From: Gnetum montanum
Taxonomy: Eukaryota > Streptophyta > Gnetopsida > Gnetales > Gnetaceae
Length of the DNA: 64,000 bases
Assembly (NCBI GenBank): GCA_015680685.1
Contig: MNCI01001036.1
Span: 1 to 64,000 of the forward strand
Direction of reading: 5' to 3'
Below are positions 53,344 through 64,000 of the stretch, in pieces. Each line of letters opens with the position of its first letter. Positions within the stretch are counted from its first letter, which is position 1. The position numbers and the translations under genes were made by a program. The notes beneath the pieces were generated by a model. That model saw only the letters and a list, made by a program, of their open reading frames with translations. It did no database searches and was not told where the DNA came from.

Positions 53344-55982
53344 TCGGACTACGAAAGGAGTAGGCTAAGTGTGAGGGATTAGTCGCTTTGAGGGTGTAGG
53401 TACGGCTGAAGGTATATGGATGACATAGGGCTGCTGGGGGATGCGTGGTGATTGGGGTGTGGGTGTGGTCATGGTGGGAGGAATCCGCACTACGAATGGC
53501 CTAGGAGATGTTTCTTGTGTGTTTTGAGGGTAGATGGTGTTAATGTTACTTGCCTCGGAATCATCATCGAAGTAGATCGTGGTAATCATGTATGGGGCCT
53601 CTTGGGTGTTGAGGGGATCCTTGTACACCCCCATAGCCTGATTCTGCGGCTAGACCAGGTTAGCCTCATCAAAAGTGATTTTTCCGTCATCGATCATCCG
53701 TTGAATATCCTGCTTCAGGGTGAAGCAGTAATCTGTTCCGTGCCCGTTGCGTTGATGGTAGTCGCAGAAGCGATCCATCCTAAAGCCTTTGGGTATGGGC
53801 GGCTCATCCAGGGTTGCTAAGCTTGGGTTCTGAATGAGTTGGCAGAACCGTTCATGTCTTTGGATGGCCACAGGGGATAATTGCTTGTGTGTCATTAGCC
53901 CAGCTTTTAGGAGCTGATCAAAGAGCTGGGATGGTTTCATCGGCAAAGGCGTATATTAAGAGGGTTCTTTCCTCTCGAAATTGCGTGTACGGTTTGTTGA
54001 GTTCTGTGATGATGATGACTCTGGGGCTGTTGTGGGAGCGGGTTTATAGTAGTTAGTAGGGGTTGCGGGTGGTTTTTGTTGGGGTGTGATGTTGGTTTGT
54101 TGGGTTCCTGCTATCGCTGCTATCGTTGTCCTGGCTTTCTCTTTATCCTTTTTAGTGTGTTGATTTCTGAAGGCCAAGTATGCCGGGTAGTGGCTGTTTT
54201 GAGCCGCTTCCTCTATGTTTTTTATCTGCACAAATCCCTGATTAAGATCCTATGCGTTAAGGTAATATAATTTGGACTTGAAGAAATCATTGACAGCCCC
54301 CTTCAGAATTGTGAGTAGATAAGTTGGAGAGATTGGCTTGTGTAGCTCATTGAGAGCCGCACTCCATCTCTGAATAAACTTTTGTACAAGTTCAAGCGCT
54401 ACTTGCTTGACCTGCATGAGGCTGTCCAGTGTGGCCTCAGGTTTCAAGTTGTACTTGAACCGGGTCACAAACTGGCATAAAAGATCATCCAAGGCAAAGA
54501 TAGAGTTCCTGGGCAGGGCCCGGTACCAGTCAAGCACTCTCCCTGCGAGGGACATGGGGAACACTCGGAGGATGGAATGAGGCCATGCTTGGAGGAGCGC
54601 ACATTCCAATCGAAATGTTATGAGGTGGGCATTGGGGTCCTTTTCCCCATTATATTTAGTCAACGTCGGTAAGGGGACGTCTTTGGGTAAAGTCAAAGGT
54701 GGGACAGAGGAGCTGATGGGGTCGTCGTTGTAGAAATCCACTACCTTCAGCTCCCCGTCGGCGGCTGTTTTGAGGCGTTTTACCTCATCTGCCAATTCCT
54801 GCATTAGTTTTTTAGTGTCTGCCCAATCTTGGGCGCTCGATGAAGCTACAGGCTGGGGGTGTGGGGCTGTATACAAGTTAGACTGTTGGGTTGTGGGTTG
54901 AAAGGTCAAAAGCTGAGCGATCGGCTGTTGTGCTTGTGGGAAGTTAACGGTGGGCGGTACTACGGATGGCATGTTGTAAGGAAAATGTTGCTGCTACTGC
55001 GGATGGGGTTGTACGTGTGGCACGTGATAGGGGAAGCGCTGTGATTGCTATGGTGGCGGATGTACTGGGGGAATGTTGGTTGGTTGAACCATACGTGGTG
55101 GTAAGTTATAATTAGGAGGTTGATGTTGCTGCGATTGAGCGTTCATCGTTACCCGTGGTATAACTACGTTTTGTGGAGGGACTCCCTGTTGGGTTATGGA
55201 GGTAGAAGGGGCTATATGCGTTTGAATGTGCAGGATGTAGTGGACGGATGTGGAGGCCGGGATGACGTGTGGCATCCCTATCACTCGGGGTGGGAGTGTT
55301 ACTCCCACGCTATCGTGAGGGGGTGATGCTTGTGAAGATGGGTCGACGGCTGCTTCGGGAATGATGGCGAGGGGGAGCGTGCTGAATCGAAGATCAGATG
55401 GAGGTGGCACATGGGCAAATGAGGATGTGTGCGATGGAGGCATTTGCGTGTGAGTTATTCTGAGGGGTTGGAGGGGCATGATCTCCCCTACGTCCAGATG
55501 AAAAATGGGATTAGCGTGTGCTTGCGGGCTAAGAGTGTGGTAGGAATCCTCGTGTTCTGACTGGGCAGTGAAGTATCCTCTTTCTCTAGTCGGGTCTCGA
55601 GCGCATGCTGACCTAGTGTGTGGCTCCTTTGCAGGAGGAGCCATGTGATGAGTTCTGAGTACTACTCTGGAACCAGGATTAGGTCATATGGGGAAGGGGT
55701 GAACTCATATCCTCCCCTGTAAAAGATTTCGAATTACCTCTTGACTTCCATTTCGGCTCGGTCAACAGCCAGGCAAGCTTGTAACTTAATGCATATGAAA
55801 TTATACTGATCCTGGGTGATAATGTTGGAGGCTGGATCTCTCCCCTGCAACCTTAGGGACCGGTGAGGCTCCGTTGCGGGTTGTACTCCCGGGTGTTGCA
55901 TGATGGGCTGTTGAATAGCCATGGTGTCGATGATGTTGGTGGCTTGAGTGGTGGCATCCGTAGTGTTGTTTGCAGGGTTCAT
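53344..55982 (-). pseudogene. Element 2 gag
   Basis: A leader frame starts at 55982 (MNPANNTTDATTQ, with RSLRLQGRDPASNI), then the frame moves into a long Pro/His-rich region (55644-55048) and the capsid-like core (54972-54250: NAHLITFRLECALLQAWPH, LDWYRALPRN, VTRFKYNLKPEATLDSL). The zinc-knuckle-like FCDYHQRNGHGTDYCFTLK is intact at about 53.77-53.71 kb, in the C-x2-H-x4-GH-x4-C style of Tat elements. Five or so in-frame stops interrupt it. It is better preserved than gag of element 1. Confidence 0.8.
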
Positions 55983-56646
55983 GATGATATGTCACGGAGG
56001 TGAATCTGTCTGAAAATGCGAAGTTAGTGTTGTATAGTATGCAGCGTATACGCTTCAATGGACGGCGTATAGTGACAGCGTATACAGCATATATGGTCAG
56101 CGTAGGTGTTGAGCGTAGACGAGTCTACGGCGTAAGTGGCTCAGCGTATACACTAGACAGTGTATAACATAAAGGTATAGTGTAAGAAAGGGTGCAGCGT
56201 AAGCAAGACAACGTAAGATAAGGCTCAGTGTAAAAGTGAGAAGCGTAAAACAAGCTCGGCGTAAAACAGGTCACAACGTAAACTAGTTACAACGTGAAAA
56301 CAGGGGAGCGTAAAAAATAAGGGAGTGTAAACTAGACTCAGCATGAACAAGGTTCAGTATAAACGAGGCTCAGCGTAAACAATGCAGGGCGTAAACAATG
56401 ATAGCGTAAACGATGCACAGCGTAAAAGCAAAGCTCAGCGTAAACAAGGTAGCGTATGGTTTTTAGAGGGAATTTTTACGGGGGGCGTAAATACTGAACA
56501 GCGTAGACGCTGGACAGTTACAAGCTGGGATATTAGGCTGGGCAGCGTAACCACTGACGGGTTTCAGCAGGGAGCAGTGTGTAGTTGGTGGCGTAGATGC
56601 TTAATAGAATAGACGCTGGGAAATTTGCAGACAAGGGTTTTAGGAT
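55983..56646 (-). repeat. 5' leader of element 2 with GCGTA-word array
   Basis: Plus-strand words AGCGTAAAC, CAGCGTATAC and GCGTAGACG repeat through the stretch. Its last 270 bp are duplicated at 39787-40057. No gene is seen. Confidence 0.75.
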
Positions 56647-56664
56647 GCCCTCCTTCTAGCGCCA
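56647..56664 (-). other. Primer-binding site of element 2
   Basis: The complement reads TGGCGCTAGAAGGAGGGC, five bases from the LTR end, identical to element 1. Confidence 0.8.
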
Positions 56665-56669
56665 GTTTC

Positions 56670-57845
56670 TGTATCGCCTAAAATCGTCGGTCTCCAGCTG
56701 GAAGGAAAAATAGAGGCCGCGGGATCGCAGGACGTGTACAGAAGACCCTGCCTTCGCCTAAGGGCGAGCTGGAATGCGACAAAGGTAGAGTACCTTGGGT
56801 GGTCCGCACGCGGATCAGACAAGGATTTCCCCGTGCGTACGTAAAATGCTAATACGCTGGGTTATGCGTAAATGATGTGCGGGCGTAAACAAGGCAACAG
56901 AACAGCGTAAAGCATAAATGGATGTAAACAAAGCGTGAGCGTAAACAGGTGTAAACAGTTTGTGGGCCAAATTGACGTAAAACTGTAAAAGAACTTATGT
57001 AGCAAATGTAAACAATGATATTGCAAAGTCAAAGTACAGTGCACCAGTCTAACGTAGTCATGTGGGAACACAAGGCGGACGAAAAGCCCCGACGTATACA
57101 GGGATGACTCTGGTTCGCAGGGCAGGTGGAGCGTAGAGAGTATTTGCAGCGTACAAGGCTTCCAACGTAAGCGGGTTTCAGCTTTGGTGCGTAGCGTAAA
57201 TGTTCTCTGGTATGCTCCGGGATTTTGCCCACCGACCTGGGTAAAGTGAAAAATCGGGGTTTTTATACAGGTTGTTACGCTAGACTCGGGTTGGGCGACA
57301 CGTGGCGCGTTGACCAGGTGCACACAATTTACAAATGTACAATATTACAAGTGTTGGGCGTATACGTTGGGCGTATACGCCGTATCAGGTCGGCGTATAC
57401 GTGGGGCATATATGCTGGATGTGCTGAGCGTGCGTGAACATGGGTGAAGATGCTGAGGGTCGGGCGTGTATGCTGATGGATGCTAGGCGTACACGCTGGA
57501 CATATATGCTGATGGATGTCCACTTGCTTCAATCCTTGCTCTTTGGTGTTGTCTTCATTCTGCCTTTGGAGATTTTGTCGTCGAGCATGTGCATCTGCAG
57601 TACCGGGGCATACACGTTGGGGTGCCGGGCGTATACGCTATGGAGTGCCAGGCGTATACGCTGTAGGTGTGAGCTTGGGCGTATACGCTGGGTGTCTACG
57701 CTGGGGANACCCAGCGTATACGCCCAAGCTCACACCTACAGCGTATACGCCTGGCACNCGCCAACTGTAGCCACGGTTGCCTGTGAGTCGCAGGGACCTG
57801 CTTTTTGCTGGGGAAGTACAAAGCTCAGAATTTTGTGGTGTTTCA
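56670..57845 (-). repeat. 5' LTR of element 2
   Basis: TGTATCGCCTAAAATCG...GTGGTGTTTCA, 1,176 bp. The TATA complement is near 57258-57268 and the GCGTATACGC array at about 57355-57695. Part of U3 (57694-57758) is replaced by an N-bounded inverted copy of the neighbouring repeat, probably an assembly fault; about 65 bp present in the partner LTR (around 41070-41135) are missing. Confidence 0.85.
57645..57758. other. N-bounded inverted duplication inside the LTR
   Basis: Bases 57709-57757, between single Ns at 57708 and 57758, are the exact reverse complement of 57645-57693 (49 bp). The other three LTRs of the family lack this. It is best read as a wrong local gap fill. Confidence 0.85.
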
Positions 57846-59543
57846 TCATCTATCCCATTGCAGATAGTGAGTGGGTTAGCCCACTCATAATTATGCTAAA
57901 GAAATGTGGCAAGTGGTGGGTCTGCATCGACTTTACGTTATTAAATATGGCAACATTTAAAGATCATTTTCCATTGCCATTTGTGGATCAAGTGTTAGGC
58001 ACCATATTTGGGCATTATTATTATAGCTTCTTGGATGGTAGATTGAAAAGGGATTGAGAATGTGGTCGTTGACCACTTCTCTCACTTAAGATGAAATAAT
58101 AAAGAGGAGGAGAGCCTACTCTTTGATTAGTTTCTAGACAAACTTCTCTTTATAGGAGTAACAAACAAATAAATGCCCATAGAAATAACATGGTATAATG
58201 GCATCCTCACCTATGTTCTCACTCAGGAGATGCCACAAGATCTTGAATTTAGACAGAGGCAACAATTTCTTTATCAAGTAAAATATTTCATAGAAATTAA
58301 TGGACACCTTTACAAGGTGTGTGTCAATGGCCTAATTTGTTGGTGTGTCCCTAACGAAGATCAATTGTGCATTTTCCAGGATGCTCATGAAGGGCCTTGT
58401 GGAGACCACTATGTAGGGAGACACACAACTATAAAAATACTAATGATAGGATACTATTGGCCTATAATATTTAGGGATGCCCACCTATTTGTCAAGTCTT
58501 GTGAATGTTTCAATGAGATGGGGGAATCACCACTTGCATGGAAGGTCCTCACTAGTGGATTTAACCACTGGAACCTTTTGACATATGGGCATTGACTTCA
58601 TGGGTCCCATCACACCCATGTCTAGTAGAAAGGCATATATTATCATAGCAGTTGACTACTGCACAAAGTGGGCAGAAGCAACAATTGTTACTAATTGCAC
58701 ATCATCCACTGCTACTAGATTTATATAATAAAATATTGTCAATAGGTTTGGGGTGCCATGTTCACTAATTTCTGATAATGGAACACATTGCACATGTGCC
58801 ACTTTTAGAAAATGAATGCAACTCTTGGGGGTAAAACATAAATTAACAACACCCTATTATCCCTAAGCCAATGGTCAAGTAGAGGTAACCAACCAGGAGA
58901 TCACAAAAATACTAATGCAAACTATTAGCAAATATAGGAAAGATTGGAGTGAAAAACTTAATGATGCCCTCTAGGCTTATCATTCAACATGGAAACTTTC
59001 TATTGGCTATTCTCCCTATGATTTAGTGTATGGAAAACTTCCAATGCTCCTAATTCAATTTGAGCTTCATACACTCTCAACAGCCTATTATCTAAATATT
59101 GAGCTAAGCCTAGCACAGAAAGAAACATTGATCAACCTGAACGTGCTAGATGAAAATTGATTAGTGACCCTACCTTTGAATGAGGTGCACAAGGCATTCA
59201 ACAAGCAATGTCATGACCTTAAAATATGAAAGGTAAAACTTTAACCAGGAGATAAGGTTCTCTATTGGAACCCCACACATGTACCTCAAAAGGAAAAATT
59301 TTAAACATTGTGGGAGGGACCTTATATAATTGATCAAACCTTTTCCTTTAGGACCATGTTGATCTACAAGCCTGAAAGCCCAAATAAAAAGCAGCTAGTC
59401 AACATCCAATAAGTAAAACCTTTTTTAGAACCAGAATAGGCCAATGCAACTACCACCTTGATGGATGGACAACCATGTTTCATTTTTTGGATCTCCTCCT
59501 TCCAACTCAATCGTGAGATGGCCATTCATGCTAATAATCCATA
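57846..59543 (+). pseudogene. Athila-like pol remnant: RT start, RNase H end, integrase
   Basis: RT begins in mid-domain at IYPIADSEWVSP (typical Athila wording), then WVCIDF.LLN, DHFPLPFVDQVL and YSFLDG to about 58035. A deletion joins this to the end of RNase H (VVDHFSHL). The zinc-binding H2C2 region is clear at 58173-58530 (HEGPCGDHYVGRHTT, GYYWP, CECF). The integrase core has FMGPI, ISDNGTH and NGQVEVTNQEI, and a C-terminal segment WEGPYIIDQTFSFRTM. Many stops and at least one frameshift are present. The left edge is the 5' end of element 2. Confidence 0.75.
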
Positions 59544-61020
59544 AGGCTTCTTAGTTTTTCTACTTTTTGTTTTCCATGTTTTTGATTTTACGAGTTATTT
59601 ATTTTACAAATTTTTAAAGTTTTTTATTTTTCTAATCTTACACCATCATTCATAGCTTTGAACCTTTCTTGATTATTTTATACTTTCTAATATATTTTAC
59701 TTTGTTTTGTTTTGTTTTGATTCAAGTATGATATTTCCTTAATTTTGTTAATAAAAATTACTTTATTTTCATAGGACACAGTGTCGTTGTTGCTGTTTAC
59801 TAATGATGGTTGTGCTTAATGTTGTGATTGTCAGTGTCTACTTTCTAGTTTTGAATTCTGATGTTTGATGACTTTGACATGATTTATTTTTCATGGAATA
59901 GGCAGTGAGTCCACGTCATCTTCCCATCCAATAAACTCTATAGTTTTCCTTGTTCTAGGAATTTGAGGTCCCTTCCATTAAAGAAACTTTTAATTGATCA
60001 ATGGCCTTAGTAGTTTCAAAATTAGGAAGGATTCAAAAGGTTTGTAAAGGATGTGACTTTAAGCTGACTCAATACTCTTTGTACTCTTCTACTTGCTTGA
60101 GTGCTTGAGTGTTTTTTTCATGGACTTCTTACTGTTCCATTCCAACCACTAATAGGAAGTCAAATAAAGTCTTTACATGGTGTGGTTCACATTCAATAAT
60201 AATAATAATAAATAAATAAAACAAAAAAATAATGGGAATTCAAAGCACACCCCTTGGACAAAAAAACAAGCTATAAGCACTAGACTAGAAAGACATGCAC
60301 CTATGCGTAAAGGTCCCCCCTAACGAAGGTCATTTCTCTTACTTCCTACTTCTCTTTTTTTCTCTTTATGGAATGGTGGTTATTTTGTAGAAGCACTCTT
60401 GTTTCTTGTGTGTGTGGATCGGTCTTAAGATGATAATGCGAAGTTACTCAAAGTGGTATGCTTTGGTTTGGACTGAGGATGGATCTTCTCAGGTCATTTC
60501 AAACACACATTTCACAAGGGACTTCTTATGACCTCAATTTGGAACTCCATTCCACCTTCTCTATCATCCATCCATGCTGCCATAACTCACATTACTGCCA
60601 TGTTCTATGTTATGATCTATGTCTTGGTTTGATGTGTTGGAATTATTGAGTAGATTCCTTTGAGTTGTTCCTTAACTTTTCATGATCATTAAATCGACTA
60701 TGGGATCCATGGGCTCCTTAGTTGAGGTTATGCAATGACAAAAAGGGCATGAGCTTGTTATGGGGAGGACCATAGCTCTTGGCTTGATTAGTTAAGGTCC
60801 CTTACCTCTAACATTTACACAATCCTATGTTTTGCATATTCCATTAAGTATTCCACTTAGTGCTCCTTAACCTTCCATTTCATTCATCTCCAAATCCATT
60901 TTTCTCAAATTTTCCAAATTTATGAGCTTCAACACCCTCTTCTCATGTTTTCATACTGTTCTTAGCCTCTTCAACTTTCATTTGATCCCAATTTCATTCA
61001 AAAATTCCTTGTATTTTGCA
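59544..61020 (+). other. Post-pol spacer, no gene
   Basis: T-rich tracts (59.55-59.72 kb) match the spacers of elements A and D. One inverted unit of the D tandem repeat lies at about 60.17-60.26 kb, next to (AAT)n/(AAAT)n runs. The short open frames show no recognisable protein. Confidence 0.6.
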
Positions 61021-61150
61021 AGTTTGACCAAAGTCAATAGTGATTAACAATTGCATCAACAAGGCCTCGTCGATGTAGTCGACAACATTAATGAGGCCCT
61101 GTCAGTGAGGCCTTGTCAACACAGTGTGTACATGCTATATATACTACCAT
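61021..61150 (+). promoter_or_regulatory. Internal promoter of the right-hand accessory gene
   Basis: CAACAAGGCCTCGTCGATG, GAGGCCCTGTCAG and GAGGCCTTGTCAAC words (61048-61118) are the dyad type of LTR C (ATCGACAAGGCCTTGTCGAT). TATATATACT (61135-61144) is a TATA candidate. The layout equals that of the internal promoter of element A at 1490-1600, but with the other dyad type. Confidence 0.5.
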
Positions 61151-61609
61151 GCACTTTGGAATTTTTTGTCATTTGTTCATAACACATGGAGTTTTTGCAA
61201 TTTTTCAGAGCCCAAAACCTTCCAAAGTCCATAACTTTCCAACCGTTTGTTCAAATCACTCCATTTTTCCATCCTATGCTTACTGAAGGTAAGATCTTTA
61301 TCATGGGGGCCGCAAACCTTAAGGTTTTAAATGAAAAATTGATGAAATTTTCTAAAAAATTTTCTAACTTCCCCAAAAGGATTAATAACCTTAACAACAT
61401 ACAACATCAAGTTTTTTTATAGTTAACCCCTCCAACAACCTTTGAGATAAATTATTACCAATAACATATAAATAAAATAATAATTGAAATAATTAAATTA
61501 GTCATAATAACAACTTAAGCAAAGTGTAACTATTCTTAAGAGATAAAGGTATTAGAATTGCTTAAAGTTACATAATGATTGCTAACCCATGATCTCATTG
61601 TGATTATAG
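61151..61609 (+). other. Leader with probable 5'-UTR intron
   Basis: A GAAG/GTAAGA donor-like site (about 61289) and a CTAAC...GATTATAG acceptor-like end directly before the ATG at 61610 suggest a ~320-bp intron in the leader. Element A has the same acceptor position. Confidence 0.4.
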
Positions 61610-64000
61610 ATGACACCAAAACAAAAATTCCCATAGGAAGGAGAACCCTCTTAACCAAGGGAGAAGTGACCTAGGGCTAGAAGGGGCCAACAAGAACAAG
61701 CCCAAGAACGATCAGAATCAACCCATGAAATGGGACCTCTTCATGAGGAGCTTGAAGTGGAAACTATCTAACAAATTCCAGAGGAAGAAGTGCCTACTAA
61801 ACAATCATAGTGAGGAGAAGTGCCTAGACTTGCGCCAAGCCTTGAGGTCACTTTGACCCAAGCCTGCCTACCTTAACATCATTAGGTCCTGAGAAATTCA
61901 ATGATCAATCCTTTAGGAGATTAACTTTGGGCCATTCCTTGAAAAAGCTCTAGCGGATGTCAAGACTCAACTACAAACCTCTCCCATGTGGCTAGTCATC
62001 AGATCCAGTGGGGAATGGTACATGGGAGAGACATATCTCTTCTAGAGTAATTGAAGGCCAGGGTCCACTATCAAAATAAAGGACATTCAAGTATCCCATG
62101 TGATAGAAGCTATTACATAGGCACTAGGGTTACCTAACACTAGGACATAGTTGGCAGAACTATCCATGAAAGGTGATCCTAAGGCAAAGGAGTGGACCTA
62201 GCGATGCTATGGGGTTGATCATAAGAAGTACAATGCATTCACACTAGTGGAGAAAATTTATTTTAAAATTGTGGCCTATCACCTCAATCCAACAGTGAGG
62301 CCAAGTAAGGTGACCACTTTCTCTACTTGAGCATGTGCCACTCTAAGAGGGAAATTTCCTATCAACCTTCCACAGTTGATCTACTTAGAGATTGAGAAGC
62401 ACTTCAAGGAAAATGAATGTGGAAGGAAGACTCTACCTTTTCCATGCCTCATCTAAAAACTTTGTAAAAGGGTAGGCATTATTTGCTACTCCAATGATAT
62501 CATCAAGCATGCTCCATTGGCCTCATGGTCCAAGATCATGAAAGAAAAGATGCCAACAATAACCCAAGAAGAGGAGTAGCTGCCACCACCACCCACTCGA
62601 GCAACAACATGGGAAGCCTGTGCAGCCATTGAGTGTCTACGAAAAATTTGAGAATAGTTCTTGAGTGAACAAGAGCAACATGTAGGAATGAGTGGGGCAT
62701 ATCCATCTATGTACTAATTGACAATGAGTCACCTTAATGAGGTATCTCGAATAGTTAGCCAAATGGAGAGGGGTGGTCCAATTTTTTCTACCTAATGAAT
62801 GAATTTTCCTACAAGGTTAGATCCCAATGCTTAGAAGGTGATGGTGTCTTTATTTCAACATCATTTATTTCCAAAAATCTCTAGGAATATTGCCACTTTC
62901 TCGATGCATTTGGATGAAGGCAAAGAAACAACTGTCTTGGTGATGTAACACCAAGGGTAGGAAACAATGTTTGAAGTGGTTACTAACTATGACGTTGAAG
63001 CATTGAATGCATCCACGATGTCTATACCAGATGTATTTACACTTCAAGATGTGCAAATGTTTATAGGCATGGTCAGAAAAAATTTGAATGCAACCTAGCA
63101 TGAAGAATTGCTAGACTGACTGGTGGGAATCGAGCAACTAACTCTGGATATCTTTGATTTTTTGGAATACATCACTACAACCTAATTAGAGTTACTGAAT
63201 GCAAGGAGTAAATGCATCATTTTGAAGGAAAACTTGAAATGGCTCAAGAACAAAATCAATGCTTGGCTACGGAGGTTGATGAACTACATGCCCGACTTGT
63301 TGATCCTACGATCCTCAACCCAACAGTAACTAGAGATGAAGTTTTCAAATAGCTTTAGAAATGATTCCATAAGGTTGAGGAGGAGGCAGTTATGGCTATA
63401 TTCAACTAGCCCATAGCTAAAGCAAAAATGTATTCAATTCAAAAATACTTAACATAGATGTGCTAGGAGAACAAGCCTGACCGCACAAAATCATCGCCTG
63501 TGTAATGTTGATGCTTAGAAGGACCAAATGTAGGAATTTATTCATCAACAGCAAAAGTAGCTTGCCAAGGTGAACACTGAATTAAGGAGATTGGCTATAA
63601 AAAATCAAAATCTATCAATGGAGGAAGTGTGTGCCTTGTGCCAAAAGTTTGCCATCAAGATCGCCACCTGGAAGAATGAGGCTCTCAAGATTAAAAAAGT
63701 GAATGATCACTATAGAGACCAGGTTGGCCTGTAGAAGGAAGTTAATGAAAAACACATTTAGATGGAAAAGGCAAAAATGAATGAAGCCCTCCAACACCTC
63801 CAACAAGAAAAAGAAATGTGGCAATCCATCATTGATGGGATTGATGCCTACAACAAAGCAAAGATTTGCTTGAAGGAATTGCAAATAGAGGAGATGACAG
63901 AGTATATGGAGTTTGCCAATCTCCAATACGCAAACTTGGCAATGCTAACTACTAGACGGCTATGGTCAAAGTTAGAGAAACAAGTGGCTAGCTTGTATTT
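61610..64000 (+). pseudogene. Right-hand accessory (post-pol) gene, decayed, runs off the window
   Basis: The ATG context and many later blocks match the element A accessory gene at 2056-4848. Examples are the segment near 62.2-62.4 kb (GGAGAAAATTTATTTTAAAA against GAGAGAGTTTATTTCAAAAT) and the coiled-coil part (ATCAATGGAGGAAGTGTGTGC, GAGTATATGGAGTTTGCC). Frameshifts and numerous stops break it, far more than in element A. The last part lies beyond the window. It would encode the same globular plus coiled-coil protein of unknown function. Confidence 0.65.

Larger units (their letters stand above)
39787..57845 (-). mobile_element. Element 2: second Tat/Ogre-like copy with antisense gene, tandem remnant at its left
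   Basis: LTR to LTR it spans 40058-57845 (17,788 bp), with the same module order as element 1. To the left of the 3' LTR a further 271 bp (39787-40057) repeats the leader next to the 5' LTR (56400-56669), including a PBS. The original insertion was therefore a tandem LTR-body-LTR-body form, later cut. No TSD is found, because the left end is missing. The right end abuts a plus-strand RT sequence at 57846. It contains one 148-N gap and two isolated Ns. Confidence 0.85.

Noticed and set aside
56862-57323. 153-codon minus-strand frame, also present at 40250-40711
   Set aside because: It appears in both LTRs of element 2 because the LTRs are copies; it lies over the TATA and U3/R region and shows no protein features.
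57694-57758. Biological hairpin or terminal palindrome in the LTR
   Set aside because: The single Ns at each side and the absence from three sister LTRs favour an assembly fault.

Overview
The window looks like repeat-rich DNA from a land plant with a large genome. I see no host gene, tRNA or rRNA, and no prokaryotic signal. Almost all of it is nested, decayed Ty3/gypsy LTR retrotransposons of the Athila/Tat (OTA) group. This rests on gypsy RT, RNase H and integrase motifs, a second 'archaeal-type' RNase H in one family, LTRs with TG...CA ends, primer-binding sites, polypurine tracts and target-site duplications (TSDs). A gymnosperm is a guess from element style only.

Layout. Family A (Athila-like; LTRs run TGATGAG...CTCATCA, PBS close to TGGCGCCGTTGTCGGGGA): (A) 1-5732 (+), the 3' part of an element with a spacer, an internal promoter, an accessory pseudogene (2056-4848) and the 3' LTR (5003-5732). 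(D) 6006-31031 (-), an internally deleted element with both LTRs, whose gag is split by the insertion of element 1. 31032-33259 is unassigned AT-rich flank. (C) 33260-33935, a truncated LTR. (B) 33936-39786 (+), LTR, PBS and gag-protease, with its gag split by a solo LTR (36508-38110). 57846-64000 (+) holds a pol remnant and a second, more decayed accessory pseudogene that runs off the window.

Family T (Tat/Ogre-like, minus strand): element 1 (11669-29389, TSD ATGAT) and element 2 (40058-57845, plus a tandem remnant at 39787-40057). Each reads on the minus strand: 5' LTR, PBS, GCGTA-repeat leader, gag, proline-rich linker, protease, spacer, RT-RNaseH-aRNaseH-integrase, repeats, PPT, 3' LTR.

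The notable system is the ~5.8 kb spacer between protease and RT in both family T copies. It carries a complete eight-exon gene on the opposite strand (about 1,065 codons), with its own TATA box and six introns of ordinary size plus a long first intron. The exon model is the same in both copies. Exons 2-3 read like an FCP1/NLI-interacting-factor (HAD-superfamily) phosphatase domain without its catalytic aspartates. Exon 4 is a helical domain and exon 7 a coiled-coil-like region. A sense-strand splice acceptor just upstream of RT is kept in both copies, so the antisense gene probably lies inside an Ogre-type gag-pol intron. Because it is antisense to the genomic RNA, its own introns would survive retrotransposition. 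All copies here carry stops or frameshifts, so these are relics of the system, not proven active versions.

Three kinds of short dyad DNA mark the regulatory parts: GCGTATACGC arrays (family T LTR U3, leader, antisense promoter and intron 1), AGTTTA..GTC..GAC or ..GGCC..GGCC repeats at every coding seam of family T, and subfamily-specific palindromes upstream of TATA boxes in family A.
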